A DNA stretch of 64,000 nt from assembly GCA_900542445.1 (NCBI GenBank), contig UQNN01000001.1, positions 186,001 to 250,000 on the forward strand, given 5' to 3'. A program made the translations under genes and the position numbers. Under the pieces are notes generated by a model. It made no database searches. It saw only the letters and a list, made by a program, of their open reading frames with translations, and was not told where the DNA came from. This DNA is from an uncultured Eubacteriales bacterium. GTDB lineage: Bacteria > Bacillota > Clostridia > Christensenellales > Aristaeellaceae. Of this stretch, positions 17,682 to 26,831 are shown piece after piece. The number at the start of each line of letters is the position of its first letter. Position 1 is the stretch's first letter.

Positions 17682-19439
17682 TCATTCCCTTCTGCCGGTT
17701 CTGTTTTCCTGAGCCAGTAATTCCTGTATTCTCATCATCGTGCCGCGCTTTTCTTCGCCCTGCTGTGTGCTCATTTTTTCTTTAAGCGCATTGATTTCAT
17801 TCTCTCTGCGCTTCTTTTCCAGCACGCGCAGACAATCTGCCACCATTCTCAATTCCTGCTCGCCTGCGCCGCTTTCGCTCGTAAGCAGCCTGGCTGTTCG
17901 GCTCCGCTCGTCCTCATCGTCGATTTCCTCCAGAATAGCCGCCGGCGTCATGCCGTCAAGCAGTTTCTGCGCCAGCGTTTTTCCTTTGGGCGAGATAAAA
18001 TCCTCCGCCGAAATCGTTCCCGGCTCAACGCCTCCCTCTGCAAGCAGAACAAGCAGTTTTTTCTCAGCCGCAGACGTTCCCGTATCCACGCCCTCGTTTT
18101 TCTCTTCCAGCGGACGCGCCGCATGGCGATACATGGGGCGTTTGTTTTCCTGAATCAGTTCCGTCCGCCCGATCTGCGCCAGCAGCACCTCTCGCGTAAA
18201 GCCTGTGGAAAGCATCAACTGCTTCACATAATTTTCCAGTTCAACCGGTTCTTTCACCTTTGCCAGATACCTGGCGCACGCTATGGCGTAAGCCGTCCGT
18301 CCCTCGGTTGTGGATAAATCGTGGTTCGCGGCCTCCCGTTTCATGCGGTATGCCGTCGCATCCATCGGCTTGAGCTGCTCGACGCTCTGCGGCCCATATG
18401 CCTTAATGTACTCGTCGGGATCCATCCCGCCCGGAAAATCCAATACCCGCGCAGGGACGCCTTCTTCTTCGAAGATATCCAGCGCGCGCAGGATCGCGTG
18501 TTGTCCTGCCGCATCGCCGTCGTAGGAAACCCAGATTTCGGGCGCATAGCGCTTGAGCAGCCTCGCCTGTTCCAGCGTCAGCGCCGTGCCCAGCGTTGCG
18601 CAGACGCCCGGCACACCCGCCTGAACCAGCGCAATAACGTCCATATATCCTTCGGTTAAAATCACGCGCTTCAATCCGCGCTGCTTCTTGAGCAGATTCG
18701 CCGCAAACACGCCGAGACGTTTGTTGAAAATCGGCGTATCGCCCGTGTTCAGGTATTTCGGTTTCACATCGCCCAAAGCGCGACCGCCAAAGCCGAGCAC
18801 CCGCCCCTGCGCATCTATGATGGGAAAAATGGCGCGCTGCCGGAACATATCATAGACGCGGCCTTCCCGCCGCACAGAGATTCCCGCACTCACCAATTCG
18901 TCATCCGTAAACCCCAGTTCCCGCATTGCCCTCGTCGCCCCGTCGCTGTGCGGCGGCGTTGCGCCCAGGCCGAAAATGCGGATGGTGCTGTCGCTCAACT
19001 CCCGTCCGTGCAGATACGCCAGAATTTCCGAACTCTCTTCCTTCCAAAGCTGAGCGTGAAAAAAACGCGCGCACTGCTTGTTTGCCTCATAGAGCCGCTC
19101 CTTGCGGGATTTGCTTTCCGAGTCTTCCCGGCTGTGCGTCAATTCCGGCACTTCCATATGCACCTGTTCAGCCAGCAGCTTCACAGCGTCCATAAAGTCA
19201 AGATGTTCCATTTCCATCACGAATGTGATGGCGCTTCCTCCCGCATGACAACCAAAGCAATAATACATCTGGCGCTGCGGGTTTACGGAAAAGGACGGCG
19301 TTTTTTCACCGTGGAAAGGACACAGCCCCCAATAGCGACCGCCCTTGGGATTCAGCTGCACGTAGCGCGAAACCACCTGCACGATATCCGCCCGGTCGCG
19401 AAGCTCATCCAGCCATGCCTGAGGCAGCCTTCCGGCCAT
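17682..19439 (-). CDS. dnaG: DNA primase
   Basis: 585-residue DnaG-type primase that makes RNA primers for replication. The CHC2 zinc finger is at the N terminus (C40, H43, C61, C64). The core includes GFGGRALGD, and the TOPRIM domain has VILTEGYMDVIAL near 265-277 with acidic SYDGDAAG. A C-terminal helicase-binding region completes it. It lies between dgt and rpoD, as in the macromolecular synthesis operon of Firmicutes. Confidence 0.98.
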   Translation of the reverse strand: MAGRLPQAWLDELRDRADIVQVVSRYVQLNPKGGRYWGLCPFHGEKTPSFSVNPQRQMYYCFGCHAGGSAITFVMEMEHLDFMDAVKLLAEQVHMEVPELTHSREDSESKSRKERLYEANKQCARFFHAQLWKEESSEILAYLHGRELSDSTIRIFGLGATPPHSDGATRAMRELGFTDDELVSAGISVRREGRVYDMFRQRAIFPIIDAQGRVLGFGGRALGDVKPKYLNTGDTPIFNKRLGVFAANLLKKQRGLKRVILTEGYMDVIALVQAGVPGVCATLGTALTLEQARLLKRYAPEIWVSYDGDAAGQHAILRALDIFEEEGVPARVLDFPGGMDPDEYIKAYGPQSVEQLKPMDATAYRMKREAANHDLSTTEGRTAYAIACARYLAKVKEPVELENYVKQLMLSTGFTREVLLAQIGRTELIQENKRPMYRHAARPLEEKNEGVDTGTSAAEKKLLVLLAEGGVEPGTISAEDFISPKGKTLAQKLLDGMTPAAILEEIDDEDERSRTARLLTSESGAGEQELRMVADCLRVLEKKRRENEINALKEKMSTQQGEEKRGTMMRIQELLAQENRTGRRE

Positions 19440-19525
19440 CGTCCTTCACCGCCCTACTCTTTTTCGCCACTTTTTTGCGCATTCCTGCATCCTTCATGCA
19501 TTTTTTCACGGATTGCTGCAAACAT

Positions 19526-20533
19526 TCACCCGATTCCGTCAAAAAAAGGTGGAATAAACAATTTCTGATAGGTTTTCACCGCATAAGCGTCCGTCATACA
19601 AGCCACAAAATCGCACACGCCGCGCCGCGTACCCTCGCGATATGTGATTTCCAGATATTCGTTGGGCAGCTGCGACGGATGATCCGTATAATGGCGCACC
19701 AGCGCGGTGACGATGTGCATCGCCTTCTTCGCGTCATCCGCCGCCCAATCCCGCGCATAAACGCGCGCAAACATGAACGTGCGCAGTTCCATCAGCGCAT
19801 CCCACATGTCCGACTCCATCATGATTGCATCGCAGTCTGCCGAAGCGCGGACAACGCTCGCGATCATATTTCCAACGCGTTCGCCGTGCGTCATGCCCAG
19901 CTTTCTGAGCGCGTGTACGGGCAGCTCCTCCCGCGTCAGCACGCCGCCGCGAATCGCGTCGTCGATATCATGGTTGAGATAGGCAATTCGATCCGCCAGA
20001 TGAACGCATTGTCCCTCCAGCGTCTGCGCCCTGACCTTGCCGGAATGATGTTCGATGCCGTCGCGCACTTCCCACGTCAGGTTCAGCCCCGCGCCGTCGT
20101 TTTCTAGGACCTCAACAACGCGCCTGCTCTGCACCCGATGTTCAAATCCACCCTCTATCAATCCGTTCAGTGCCTCTTCGCCTGTATGGCCGAACAGCGT
20201 ATGTCCCAGATCGTGTCCCAGCGCAATCGCTTCGGTTAAATCTTCGTTGAGCCGCAGCGCTCTCGCAATCGTCCGCGCGACCTGCGTTACCTCCAGCGTA
20301 TGGGTCAGACGCGTTCGGTAATGATCGCCCTGCGGCGCGATAAACACCTGCGTTTTGCCTTTCAGTCGCCGAAAAGACTTACAATGTAAAATTCGATCTC
20401 TGTCCCGTTGAAATTCGGTGCGCATGTCGTCGGCAGAAATCGGCTTTTCCCGTCCCCGCGATTGACACGAGAGCATGGCTCGCGGGCCTAATACCGCCCG
20501 TTCCTGTTGTTCAAGTCTCTCTTTAATGGTCAT
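19526..20533 (-). CDS. dgt: dGTP triphosphohydrolase-like HD-domain protein
   Basis: 335-residue HD-superfamily protein related to dGTPases, which cleave dNTPs to nucleosides and tripolyphosphate. The metal-binding H..HD..D set lies in YRTRLTHTLEV, ALGHDLGHTLFGHTGE and the later HLADRIAYLNHDIDD. It starts the dgt-dnaG-rpoD cluster. ATG 20533 is chosen because AAAGGAGG is 8 nt upstream; a GTG one codon earlier is also possible. Substrate preference among dNTPs is not predictable. Confidence 0.92.
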   Translation of the reverse strand: MTIKERLEQQERAVLGPRAMLSCQSRGREKPISADDMRTEFQRDRDRILHCKSFRRLKGKTQVFIAPQGDHYRTRLTHTLEVTQVARTIARALRLNEDLTEAIALGHDLGHTLFGHTGEEALNGLIEGGFEHRVQSRRVVEVLENDGAGLNLTWEVRDGIEHHSGKVRAQTLEGQCVHLADRIAYLNHDIDDAIRGGVLTREELPVHALRKLGMTHGERVGNMIASVVRASADCDAIMMESDMWDALMELRTFMFARVYARDWAADDAKKAMHIVTALVRHYTDHPSQLPNEYLEITYREGTRRGVCDFVACMTDAYAVKTYQKLFIPPFFDGIG

Positions 20534-20647
20534 CACGCGCGCCTCCTTTCGCCGCTACCGTTTTCATTGATTCAAAACGGCATAGAACATTATTCGACAC
20601 AAACTTGTGAAAACCTATCGTGCAAGTGAAAATTCCCGTAAAAAAAT

Positions 20648-20673
20648 GAATCAAAGAAGCGGGCTGAGCCCGC
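20648..20673 (-). terminator. Hairpin with T-rich tail (distal copy)
   Basis: GCGGGC (20659-20664) pairs with GCCCGC (20668-20673); on the minus strand it is followed by TTCTTTGATTC and a T run. It shares a 17-nt sequence with the hairpin at 20746-20780, giving tandem terminators after glpK. Confidence 0.55.
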
Positions 20674-20745
20674 CTACTCTTCCGCCGCAGCCCGTAAAGC
20701 TTCAAAGCCTTATGCACGCGGGCAGTCTTTATGCAATTTCCTACG

Positions 20746-20780
20746 AATCAAAGAAGCGGGCGCATGCAATACGCCCGCTC
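20746..20780 (-). terminator. Intrinsic terminator of glpK (proximal copy)
   Basis: AGCGGGCG (20755-20762) pairs with CGCCCGCT (20772-20779), followed on the minus strand by TTCTTTG. It lies just downstream of the glpK stop codon. Confidence 0.7.
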
Positions 20781-20800
20781 ATTTCATGCAGAATCGTCCG

Positions 20801-22297
20801 TCAATCCTCTTCCGCGGCCCAGCGCATGCTGCGTCGAACGGCTCTGTGCCAGCCAACCATCGCCTTTTCGCGCTCCTGTTCGCTCATCTGCGGCACCAGG
20901 CTCAAATCAACCTGCCAAACGCGGCGAATCTCATCCATATTCTTCCATACGCCGACCGCCAGTCCTGCCAGCAGCGCCGCGCCAAGTGCCGTCGTTTCGA
21001 TAACGGCGGGCCGGATAACTTTGCAGCCCAGCACATCCGCCTGAAACTGCATCAGAAATTGATTGGCGCTCGCGCCGCCATCCACGCGCAATTCGGACGG
21101 TTTGTGCCCGCAGTCGGAAGCCATTGCGCCGACCAAATCAGCCGATTGATAGGCAATCGATTCCAGCGCGGCGCGAATGACATGCGCCCGCCCCGTTCCG
21201 CGCGTCAACCCGATGATCATTCCCCGGCTGTACATATCCCAATATGGAGCGCCCAGCCCCGTAAACGTCGGCACCATATATACGCCGCCGTTATCCGGAA
21301 GAGAGCGGGCGATTGTTTCGGTTTCGGAAGCGCGTTCGATGATCTTCATTTCGTCGCGAAGCCACTGAATCGCCGCGCCCGCCACAAAGACGCTTCCCTC
21401 AAGCGCATAAGTGCATTGTCCGTTCAGCCGCCACGCAATGGTGGAAACCAGACCATTTTGGCTGACGGCAGGCTCACTGCCCGTGTTCATCAGCAGGAAG
21501 CAGCCCGTTCCATATGTGTTTTTCATCATGCCCGGTTCAAAACAGCCCTGCCCAAATAGCGCGCTGTGCTGATCGCCGCAAAGCGCCGCGACGGGAATCG
21601 CACGGCCGAGAATAGACGGATCGAGCATACCGATCACGCCGGAGGTATCCACCACGCGTGGTAGAACAGCGCGCGGAATGTTCAGCGCCTTGAGCAGCGT
21701 ATCATCCCATTCATTTTTATGGATATCGAAGAGCATGGTGCGGCTCGCGTTGGTCGCATCCGTCACATGCGGACGACCGCTGACGAGATTCCACGCCAGA
21801 AAGCTGTCTACCGTGCCGAAGCAGATTTCGCCGCGTTCAGCGCGATCATGCAAATCCAGATGATCAAGCAGCCAGCTCAGCTTGCTGCCGGAAAAATATG
21901 CATCCGGCACCAGCCCCGTCGTCTGCCGGATGTGTTCTTCCAGCCCATCTTCACACAGCCGGGCCACAATCGGCGCAGTCCGGCGGCATTGCCAGACGAT
22001 CGCATTGTGCAGCGGTCTGCCTGTTTTTCGATCCCACAGGAGCGTGGTTTCGCGCTGGTTGGTCATGCCGATCGCCGCAATGCTGTCCAACGGAGCGCCG
22101 GAAATGCGAACCACTTCACGCAGCGCATCGATCTGCGTATTGAGGATGGCTGTCGGATCATGCTCCACCCAGCCGGGCTGCGGATAAATCTGCTCAAACT
22201 CATAGCTTTTCATGGCGACAATCCGCGCGTTTTCATCGAACAAAACAGCGCGGGAACTGGTCGTACCCTGGTCAAGCGCAATCACATAGGTATGCAT
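20801..22297 (-). CDS. glpK: Glycerol kinase
   Basis: FGGY-family kinase that phosphorylates glycerol to glycerol-3-phosphate, feeding lipid synthesis (compare plsY) and glycolysis. The 498 residues begin with VIALDQGTTSSRAVLFD. The C-terminal family segment DGGASANQFLMQFQADVLG is present, as is GWVEHDP near residue 48. No aquaporin or glycerol-3-phosphate dehydrogenase gene is adjacent. GGGAGG lies 10 nt before ATG 22297. Residues around the usual phosphorylatable histidine were not assigned. Confidence 0.97.
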   Translation of the reverse strand: MHTYVIALDQGTTSSRAVLFDENARIVAMKSYEFEQIYPQPGWVEHDPTAILNTQIDALREVVRISGAPLDSIAAIGMTNQRETTLLWDRKTGRPLHNAIVWQCRRTAPIVARLCEDGLEEHIRQTTGLVPDAYFSGSKLSWLLDHLDLHDRAERGEICFGTVDSFLAWNLVSGRPHVTDATNASRTMLFDIHKNEWDDTLLKALNIPRAVLPRVVDTSGVIGMLDPSILGRAIPVAALCGDQHSALFGQGCFEPGMMKNTYGTGCFLLMNTGSEPAVSQNGLVSTIAWRLNGQCTYALEGSVFVAGAAIQWLRDEMKIIERASETETIARSLPDNGGVYMVPTFTGLGAPYWDMYSRGMIIGLTRGTGRAHVIRAALESIAYQSADLVGAMASDCGHKPSELRVDGGASANQFLMQFQADVLGCKVIRPAVIETTALGAALLAGLAVGVWKNMDEIRRVWQVDLSLVPQMSEQEREKAMVGWHRAVRRSMRWAAEED

Positions 22298-22330
22298 GGC
22301 GAAATTGCCTCCCGATTTCTTTCAGTGTAT

Positions 22331-22363
22331 AAAACGGCCGCCGCAGGTCGTTCCCGCGGCGGC
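22331..22363 (-). terminator. Intrinsic terminator after the beta-propeller gene
   Basis: GCCGCCGC (22337-22344) pairs with GCGGCGGC (22356-22363), with CGTTTTAT on the minus strand after it. It separates the beta-propeller gene from glpK. Confidence 0.8.
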
Positions 22364-22378
22364 ACAAAGCATTGCGAA

Positions 22379-24628
22379 TTACCTGAGTTCCACGAAATAC
22401 AGCATACCGCCCGTCGTGCCAACCACAATCTGGTTGCCGTAGGCCGCCGGGGAAGCCTGAATCGCGCTGCCCAAGCTAAGTGCGCTGATGGTCGAGCCGC
22501 TGAAGCCGTCCATCAGGCGAAGCGTTCCGCCGTCGTCGCCCATGACGATGTAGCTCTTGCCGTTTTTCTGATACAGCGCAATCGGAGAAGACATGGATTC
22601 CACATCGAGCGGCTGACTCCAGACTTCTTCGCCCGTCTCTTTATCCAGCGCATAGACCACGGCGCAGACGCTCTTATCATCCAATTCAACGCGGTTCACG
22701 TTGAAGATCACCAGATCGTTGATATCACCTTCGCCCACGAGCGGGGAAGCCATCAGGCCTGCATAAGACCCGGCAGCAGCACTCTTACTGGCGTATTTGC
22801 CTTTGATTGCGCTCTGGCATTCCCACAGGATTTCGCCCGTCAGCGCATCAATTTTCAGCAGACGCACCTGTGCGCTGCGTTCCGTCCTGCTCAATGCCGT
22901 GCCGGTATACAGATAGACGTTACCGTCGTCATCCGTCTCAAGCGCGGGCGTACACATCATGCTTTCGCCCAAATCTATCGCCCAGACAGGCTGCATGGTA
23001 TTCACATCCACGCACTGAAGCACGCCGGAATCGTCGCCGTAATAAACGTAGTCGCCATAGCTGGCCACGCCGCCAGTAATGCCCTGTACAGCGTTTCTGA
23101 TGCTGCTCTCGTATCCGTAAACCGTCTTGACCGGATCGACCACAACTTCAGCGTTGTCCAAATCGAAGTACGTGTTCATGTTTACCGTATAGAGCAGGCC
23201 GTTTTTCGCCGTATAAATCAGCGTGTCCGAATACGATTCAACGATGGAAGACGGCGCGACCGCGTCATTTTGACCCTTTGCGGCCTCGTCTTTGCTCGTC
23301 ACAAAATCAAGCAGCGTCTGATCGATGAGATTATAGACGCGCATGCCGATCACGCCCGTATAGGCCGACGTCTTTTCTTCAGTCTGGCCCACATACAGCA
23401 GCGGATAGCCATACGGATTGACGCTGGCCGTCACGCTCATCGGCAGCCCCACGTCGATCGGCTGACGGGAATACGCCATCGTATCCAGATCATAGAAGTA
23501 AATCTTGCCGTCGTCGGACGGCACAATCACTTCCCGCATGGCCGTCGTGTTCTTTGAATCGTCGGCGATATTCATCATCTCACGGATGTTCTTATACCAC
23601 TTGACAATCAGCGGCTGGCTGCCAAAGCCGAAACCGGTATAGGCATTATCCAGTTTGGTCGTCCGAACGCCGCGAACCACGGAAAGCTGCTCTTCCTGCA
23701 CGTCCACCGTGCCATACGCTGCATTCTGGCGGAGCGGGCCGCCGCGGAAGGTCAGCACGCCGCCCTGACCCGTATACTTTTCCGGATCGCCCATGCTGAT
23801 GATCTCGTCAGCCGCATAATCCTGCATCGTCTGACCGTCGCGAATCACAAACGTATTCTGGATGACGCTTTCAGGCTGCGTTCCCTCAATCGCAGAAGCA
23901 CTCTGCGCCTGATAAGGAACCGGCGACGGCGTCGGGGACGGCGTAGGTTCAGGCGTAGCCGTCGGGATTGCAGTAGGGACAGCCGTGGGCGTTGCGGTCG
24001 GTGTGGCCGTAGGCGTTGCAGTCGGCGTCGCCGTCGGAGTTGCCGTCGGCGTTGCGGTCGGCGTGGCCGTAGGCGTTGCCGTCGGGGTGGCCGTAGGCGT
24101 TGCAGTCGGCGTCGCCGTCGGAGTTGTCGTCGGCGTTGCGGTCGGCGTGGCCGTAGGCGTTGCCGTCGGGGTTGCCGTGGGCGTCGCCGTCGGCTCAAGC
24201 GTCGGCGTGGCGGTCGGTGCGGCCGTCGGGGTCGCGGTCGGTCCCAGACCGATCTGCGAAAGAATTTCGTCCTTCTGGTTCGGGAAGACAATCCATCCCA
24301 GCGCAAACACAACGATGACCAGCAAAAGCACAATAATAATGCCGATCAGGCAGCCCGTGCCGTTTCCACGTTTCTTTTTTCTCTTTCGAGCCGGAACGTC
24401 GTCAAAATCATCATATTCCTCTTCCCATACCTGGCGCTGCACGCTGCTTTGAACAGGCTTGCGCACCTCGCTGTGCGGGCGGGGCGCTTCGGCCCGCTCC
24501 GTTTGCGGCTTTTCAGGTTGAAAAAAATCCGCTTCATTTTCTTCCGTAATCATCGGTCTCTGCACGTCGGCACGCCGCCGCCTTCTCGGCGCAGGCGTCC
24601 CGTTCTTCTGTTCGTCCAATTCATACAC
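22379..24628 (-). CDS. Membrane-anchored PQQ-like beta-propeller with Thr/Pro repeat linker
   Basis: 749 residues in four parts. A charged cytoplasmic N terminus (1-90) is rich in Arg, Glu and Pro and ends in RKRKKKR. One membrane helix follows (about 93-114). An almost uninterrupted TATP-type repeat linker spans about 130-240. The rest is a PQQ/WD40-like beta-propeller with blades containing segments such as GGVASYGDYVYYGDDSGVLQ and LDKETGEEVWSQPLD. The topology implies an extracellular propeller held off the membrane by a stiff, probably glycosylated linker. Ligand and role are unknown. The start is GTG 24628, with no strong ribosome-binding site; ATG at residue 26 is an alternative. A consensus promoter lies 31 bp upstream. 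Confidence 0.85.
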   Translation of the reverse strand: MYELDEQKNGTPAPRRRRRADVQRPMITEENEADFFQPEKPQTERAEAPRPHSEVRKPVQSSVQRQVWEEEYDDFDDVPARKRKKKRGNGTGCLIGIIIVLLLVIVVFALGWIVFPNQKDEILSQIGLGPTATPTAAPTATPTLEPTATPTATPTATPTATPTATPTTTPTATPTATPTATPTATPTATPTATPTATPTATPTATPTATPTATPTAVPTAIPTATPEPTPSPTPSPVPYQAQSASAIEGTQPESVIQNTFVIRDGQTMQDYAADEIISMGDPEKYTGQGGVLTFRGGPLRQNAAYGTVDVQEEQLSVVRGVRTTKLDNAYTGFGFGSQPLIVKWYKNIREMMNIADDSKNTTAMREVIVPSDDGKIYFYDLDTMAYSRQPIDVGLPMSVTASVNPYGYPLLYVGQTEEKTSAYTGVIGMRVYNLIDQTLLDFVTSKDEAAKGQNDAVAPSSIVESYSDTLIYTAKNGLLYTVNMNTYFDLDNAEVVVDPVKTVYGYESSIRNAVQGITGGVASYGDYVYYGDDSGVLQCVDVNTMQPVWAIDLGESMMCTPALETDDDGNVYLYTGTALSRTERSAQVRLLKIDALTGEILWECQSAIKGKYASKSAAAGSYAGLMASPLVGEGDINDLVIFNVNRVELDDKSVCAVVYALDKETGEEVWSQPLDVESMSSPIALYQKNGKSYIVMGDDGGTLRLMDGFSGSTISALSLGSAIQASPAAYGNQIVVGTTGGMLYFVELR
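23920..24243 (-). repeat. In-frame minisatellite encoding the Thr-Ala-Thr-Pro linker
   Basis: Tandem degenerate 12-bp units (reading GTC/GGC/GT combinations on +) encode about 25 TATP-like units. Third positions vary, so the amino-acid pattern is kept better than the DNA, which points to selection on the protein. Repeat number could change by slippage. Confidence 0.9.
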
Positions 24629-24658
24629 CTCATTTCAGGCAGTCTTCGGTTTATCCAC

Positions 24659-24687
24659 ATTATACATGATGTTTCCTGTTTTCTCAA
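24659..24687 (-). promoter_or_regulatory. SigA-type promoter of the beta-propeller gene
   Basis: TTGAGA (24687-24682), 17-bp spacer, perfect TATAAT (24664-24659) on the minus strand. Confidence 0.8.
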
Positions 24688-24790
24688 TCCCATTTTAGCG
24701 AAAAGGTGGAAATGACATCATTTTTTCTCTGTCAACCCTTCTTTTTCCGACATAGACTAAAATCAGAAACGTGGAAAGGAGCCGATCGAT

Positions 24791-25036
24791 ATGATTTCTC
24801 CGTATGCGCTTTTGACCGCTAGCCGCCCCAAATCCGCGGCTTCCATCGTCACGCCGTATGATCTTTACAGCGCCGTTCAAAACCGCGAGGATATGCCGTC
24901 ACCGCCGCCCGAATCCCCCGCTTCTCCCGCGCCTGTGCGCATTCAGGGCGCGCGCACCCATTACATCCGCGACATCGGTCAGCGTCATAACAACGCCGTC
25001 CGCCGCGCGACATTCAGCGCGCCTCCCTCTTTGTGA
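24791..25036 (+). CDS. Small proline-rich hypothetical protein
   Basis: 81 residues beginning MISPYALLTASRPKSAAS; the middle is Pro/Ser-rich (MPSPPPESPASPAPV) and the end basic. I recognise no family. It is supported by a good ribosome-binding site, AAAGGAG, 9 nt before ATG 24791, and by filling the gap between the divergent beta-propeller gene and a convergent small gene. The last 23 bp overlap that convergent gene. No signal peptide or membrane segment is seen. Confidence 0.5.
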   Translation: MISPYALLTASRPKSAASIVTPYDLYSAVQNREDMPSPPPESPASPAPVRIQGARTHYIRDIGQRHNNAVRRATFSAPPSL

Positions 25037-25478
25037 CCTCCCATATGCCTTTTCGATATACCGCGCCGGGCATACAGGGCGGAGGCGGCCATCTGCGCTC
25101 CGCCGTTTCCGGCTTTTGAGTCTGTTTTTCCGGTTTCTCTTTCGCAAAATCCAAATTCTGCGCGGCCTTCTGTTTTTCCGGACGGCAGGCAGTCGCTTTT
25201 CGGTTTTCAAACGCCTTTCGCGCCGCCGTTCCCGTATCGAGCACCATTTTCCCATCCGCCGTCACGTATGCCCCAATCAGCCGCCCGCCGTCATTCGGCC
25301 TTTCCGTTTCATAACCGTCAAAACCGCCTTCAAAGTTTCGTTCTCCATCTTCATAAACCGCTGTCAGACAGGCTTTTTCCATGCCTTCCGGCAAACGAAT
25401 ACGCAGTTGTCTGCCTCTGGCCATGATATAGCCGCACGTCGCTCCTTTTTTGTTTTTAAAGACAAAGCTTTCGTTCAT
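25014..25478 (-). CDS. Hypothetical protein, charged C terminus
   Basis: 154 residues, not assigned to a family. The N-terminal 80 residues look like a small beta-rich domain (FVFKNKKGATCGYIM, YEDGERNFEGGFDGY, YVTADGKMVLDTG). The rest is Lys/Glu/Arg-rich and probably unstructured. The start is ATG 25478, preceded by AGGAGG with 8-nt spacing; three upstream codons in the open frame are excluded. It is divergent from the VanW gene and convergent with the small proline-rich gene. The products of the flanking genes suggest a cell-surface neighbourhood but say nothing about its function. Confidence 0.65.
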   Translation of the reverse strand: MNESFVFKNKKGATCGYIMARGRQLRIRLPEGMEKACLTAVYEDGERNFEGGFDGYETERPNDGGRLIGAYVTADGKMVLDTGTAARKAFENRKATACRPEKQKAAQNLDFAKEKPEKQTQKPETAERRWPPPPCMPGAVYRKGIWEVTKREAR

Positions 25479-25516
25479 CGCGAACACCTCCTGGCCAAAC
25501 TATGCGTTTTTGCCGC

Positions 25517-25545
25517 TTGCCTTGCCCAGTATTTGGCGGTATAAT
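25517..25545 (+). promoter_or_regulatory. SigA-type promoter of the VanW-family gene
   Basis: TTGCCT (25517-25522), 17-bp spacer, perfect TATAAT (25540-25545), about 43 nt before the start codon. Confidence 0.7.
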
Positions 25546-25587
25546 GAAAAGACGAATTCTTTTCACAACAATTGACGGAGGCTTTCA

Positions 25588-26658
25588 GTGCGAAAACATT
25601 TCTTGCTCCTCTTTTTTCTTTGTATGACGATTGCCTGCGGCGCGCTGGCCGACACGGGCACGGAAATCTGCATGGAGCAATTCATGCAGAACGCCCATGC
25701 AGACGGCACGCCGACCGTGCTTTATACCGGCGTAACAAAAATCGCGCTGAACATGCGCAGTCAGGCGGATAAAGACAGCGCATCTCTCGGTACGCTGAAA
25801 GAAAACGAAACCGTTCAGATTTTCGGTTTTGACCAGGAATGGCTTTTCTGCTGGCGCAGCGACGTGGGCACGTATTTTATCGGCCGCCACAACGTGGACA
25901 ACATCACGCCCGTATCCGACGACATTGCGCCCTACGGCGTCATCCGCAACACCTATGTCGCCACAACGGCGGTGGATACGGCGCTTTATGCTTCTGCGGA
26001 CGAAAACGCTGAAAAGCTGGTTTCCATCGCGGCCAATTCGCGACTGAGCGCCTGGCTGATTCAGGACGGATGGGCCGTTGTGCCGTATAAACGTGTCATC
26101 GGCTATCTGTACGTCGGCGATATCAAACAGCTTGAACCTGTCGCGCCCAATCCCGATTACGCTCAGGAAGGCGACATTATCTCTGTTTTCACCACGTTTT
26201 ATTCTCTGCGCAGCACCGAATTGAATCTGGGGCGCATGGAAAATATCCGCGTCGGCTGCAACTATATCAACGGCTTCTACGAGGCGGGATATGTTTTCGA
26301 TTTTGATGCGGTGGCCGGTCCCTATCGCAAGAGCCGAGGCTACAAGGATTCTCCCGTGCTGATTAACGGAGAATCCGTTGCGGGTTCGGGCGGCGGCACC
26401 TGTCAGGTTTCCACCACGCTGTATAACGCTCTGCTCCAACTGCCGGAGGGCATTTCCATCCTCTACCGCCATGCCCATGGTCCAAGCGGCGCGACCTATG
26501 CCCCTCACGGTGTTGACGCCGCTGTCGGCAGAAGCAACGTCACCGGCGGCACCATCAAACTGAACCTTGAATTTCAAAACGTTTTTTCCTTCCCGATCGT
26601 CATTGACTGCACTGTGCAAAACGGCGCGCTGTGCATCGCCATTCGCAAAGGAGCGTAA
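25588..26658 (+). CDS. Secreted SH3-like and VanW-domain protein
   Basis: 356 residues with a signal peptide (about 1-21, LLLFFLCMTIACGALA). Two bacterial SH3-like domains are suggested (about 48-110 and 115-175; LNMRSQADKDSASLGTLKENE and TALYASADENAEKLVSI). The VanW domain follows in the C-terminal half, with SVAGSGGGTCQVSTTLYNALL. VanW proteins occur in vancomycin-resistance clusters and widely in Clostridia; their biochemical role in the wall is unsettled. There is no van resistance operon here, so resistance should not be inferred. The start is GTG, with GGAGG upstream (TTGACGGAGGCTTTCAGTG region). Confidence 0.88.
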   Translation: MRKHFLLLFFLCMTIACGALADTGTEICMEQFMQNAHADGTPTVLYTGVTKIALNMRSQADKDSASLGTLKENETVQIFGFDQEWLFCWRSDVGTYFIGRHNVDNITPVSDDIAPYGVIRNTYVATTAVDTALYASADENAEKLVSIAANSRLSAWLIQDGWAVVPYKRVIGYLYVGDIKQLEPVAPNPDYAQEGDIISVFTTFYSLRSTELNLGRMENIRVGCNYINGFYEAGYVFDFDAVAGPYRKSRGYKDSPVLINGESVAGSGGGTCQVSTTLYNALLQLPEGISILYRHAHGPSGATYAPHGVDAAVGRSNVTGGTIKLNLEFQNVFSFPIVIDCTVQNGALCIAIRKGA

Positions 26659-26674
26659 AATTGATATTCATCTG

Positions 26675-26705
26675 GACACGTTTTGTATTGCGAAGCGTGT
26701 CTTTT
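26675..26705 (+). terminator. Weak intrinsic terminator after the VanW gene
   Basis: GACACG (26675-26680) pairs with CGTGTC (26696-26701), followed by TTTT. The stem is short and the loop is 15 nt. Confidence 0.5.
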
Positions 26706-26831
26706 CTGTATTTTATAGGAAATATTTCATCATTTGTTGTAGCGCGAATGATGTATATACTGTTTTATAGTACGGAGTGATAGGTTATAAACTACACTTT
26801 CGTATAAAGTTTTTTGTTGGAGATGTCCCGT

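Noticed and set aside
21719..23557. A 612-codon + strand open frame opposite glpK and the beta-propeller gene
   Set aside because: It is an antisense shadow of two clear minus-strand genes, is His/Arg-rich with no domain, and has no ribosome-binding site.
23920..24243. CRISPR-like array
   Set aside because: Units are contiguous, degenerate 12-mers in coding phase without spacers.
23985..24452. A + strand ORF of GVAV repeats
   Set aside because: It is the antisense reading of the TATP minisatellite in the beta-propeller gene.
25588..26658. Vancomycin resistance locus
   Set aside because: A VanW domain alone is common in Clostridia; no vanH, vanA/B, vanX or sensor-kinase genes are near.
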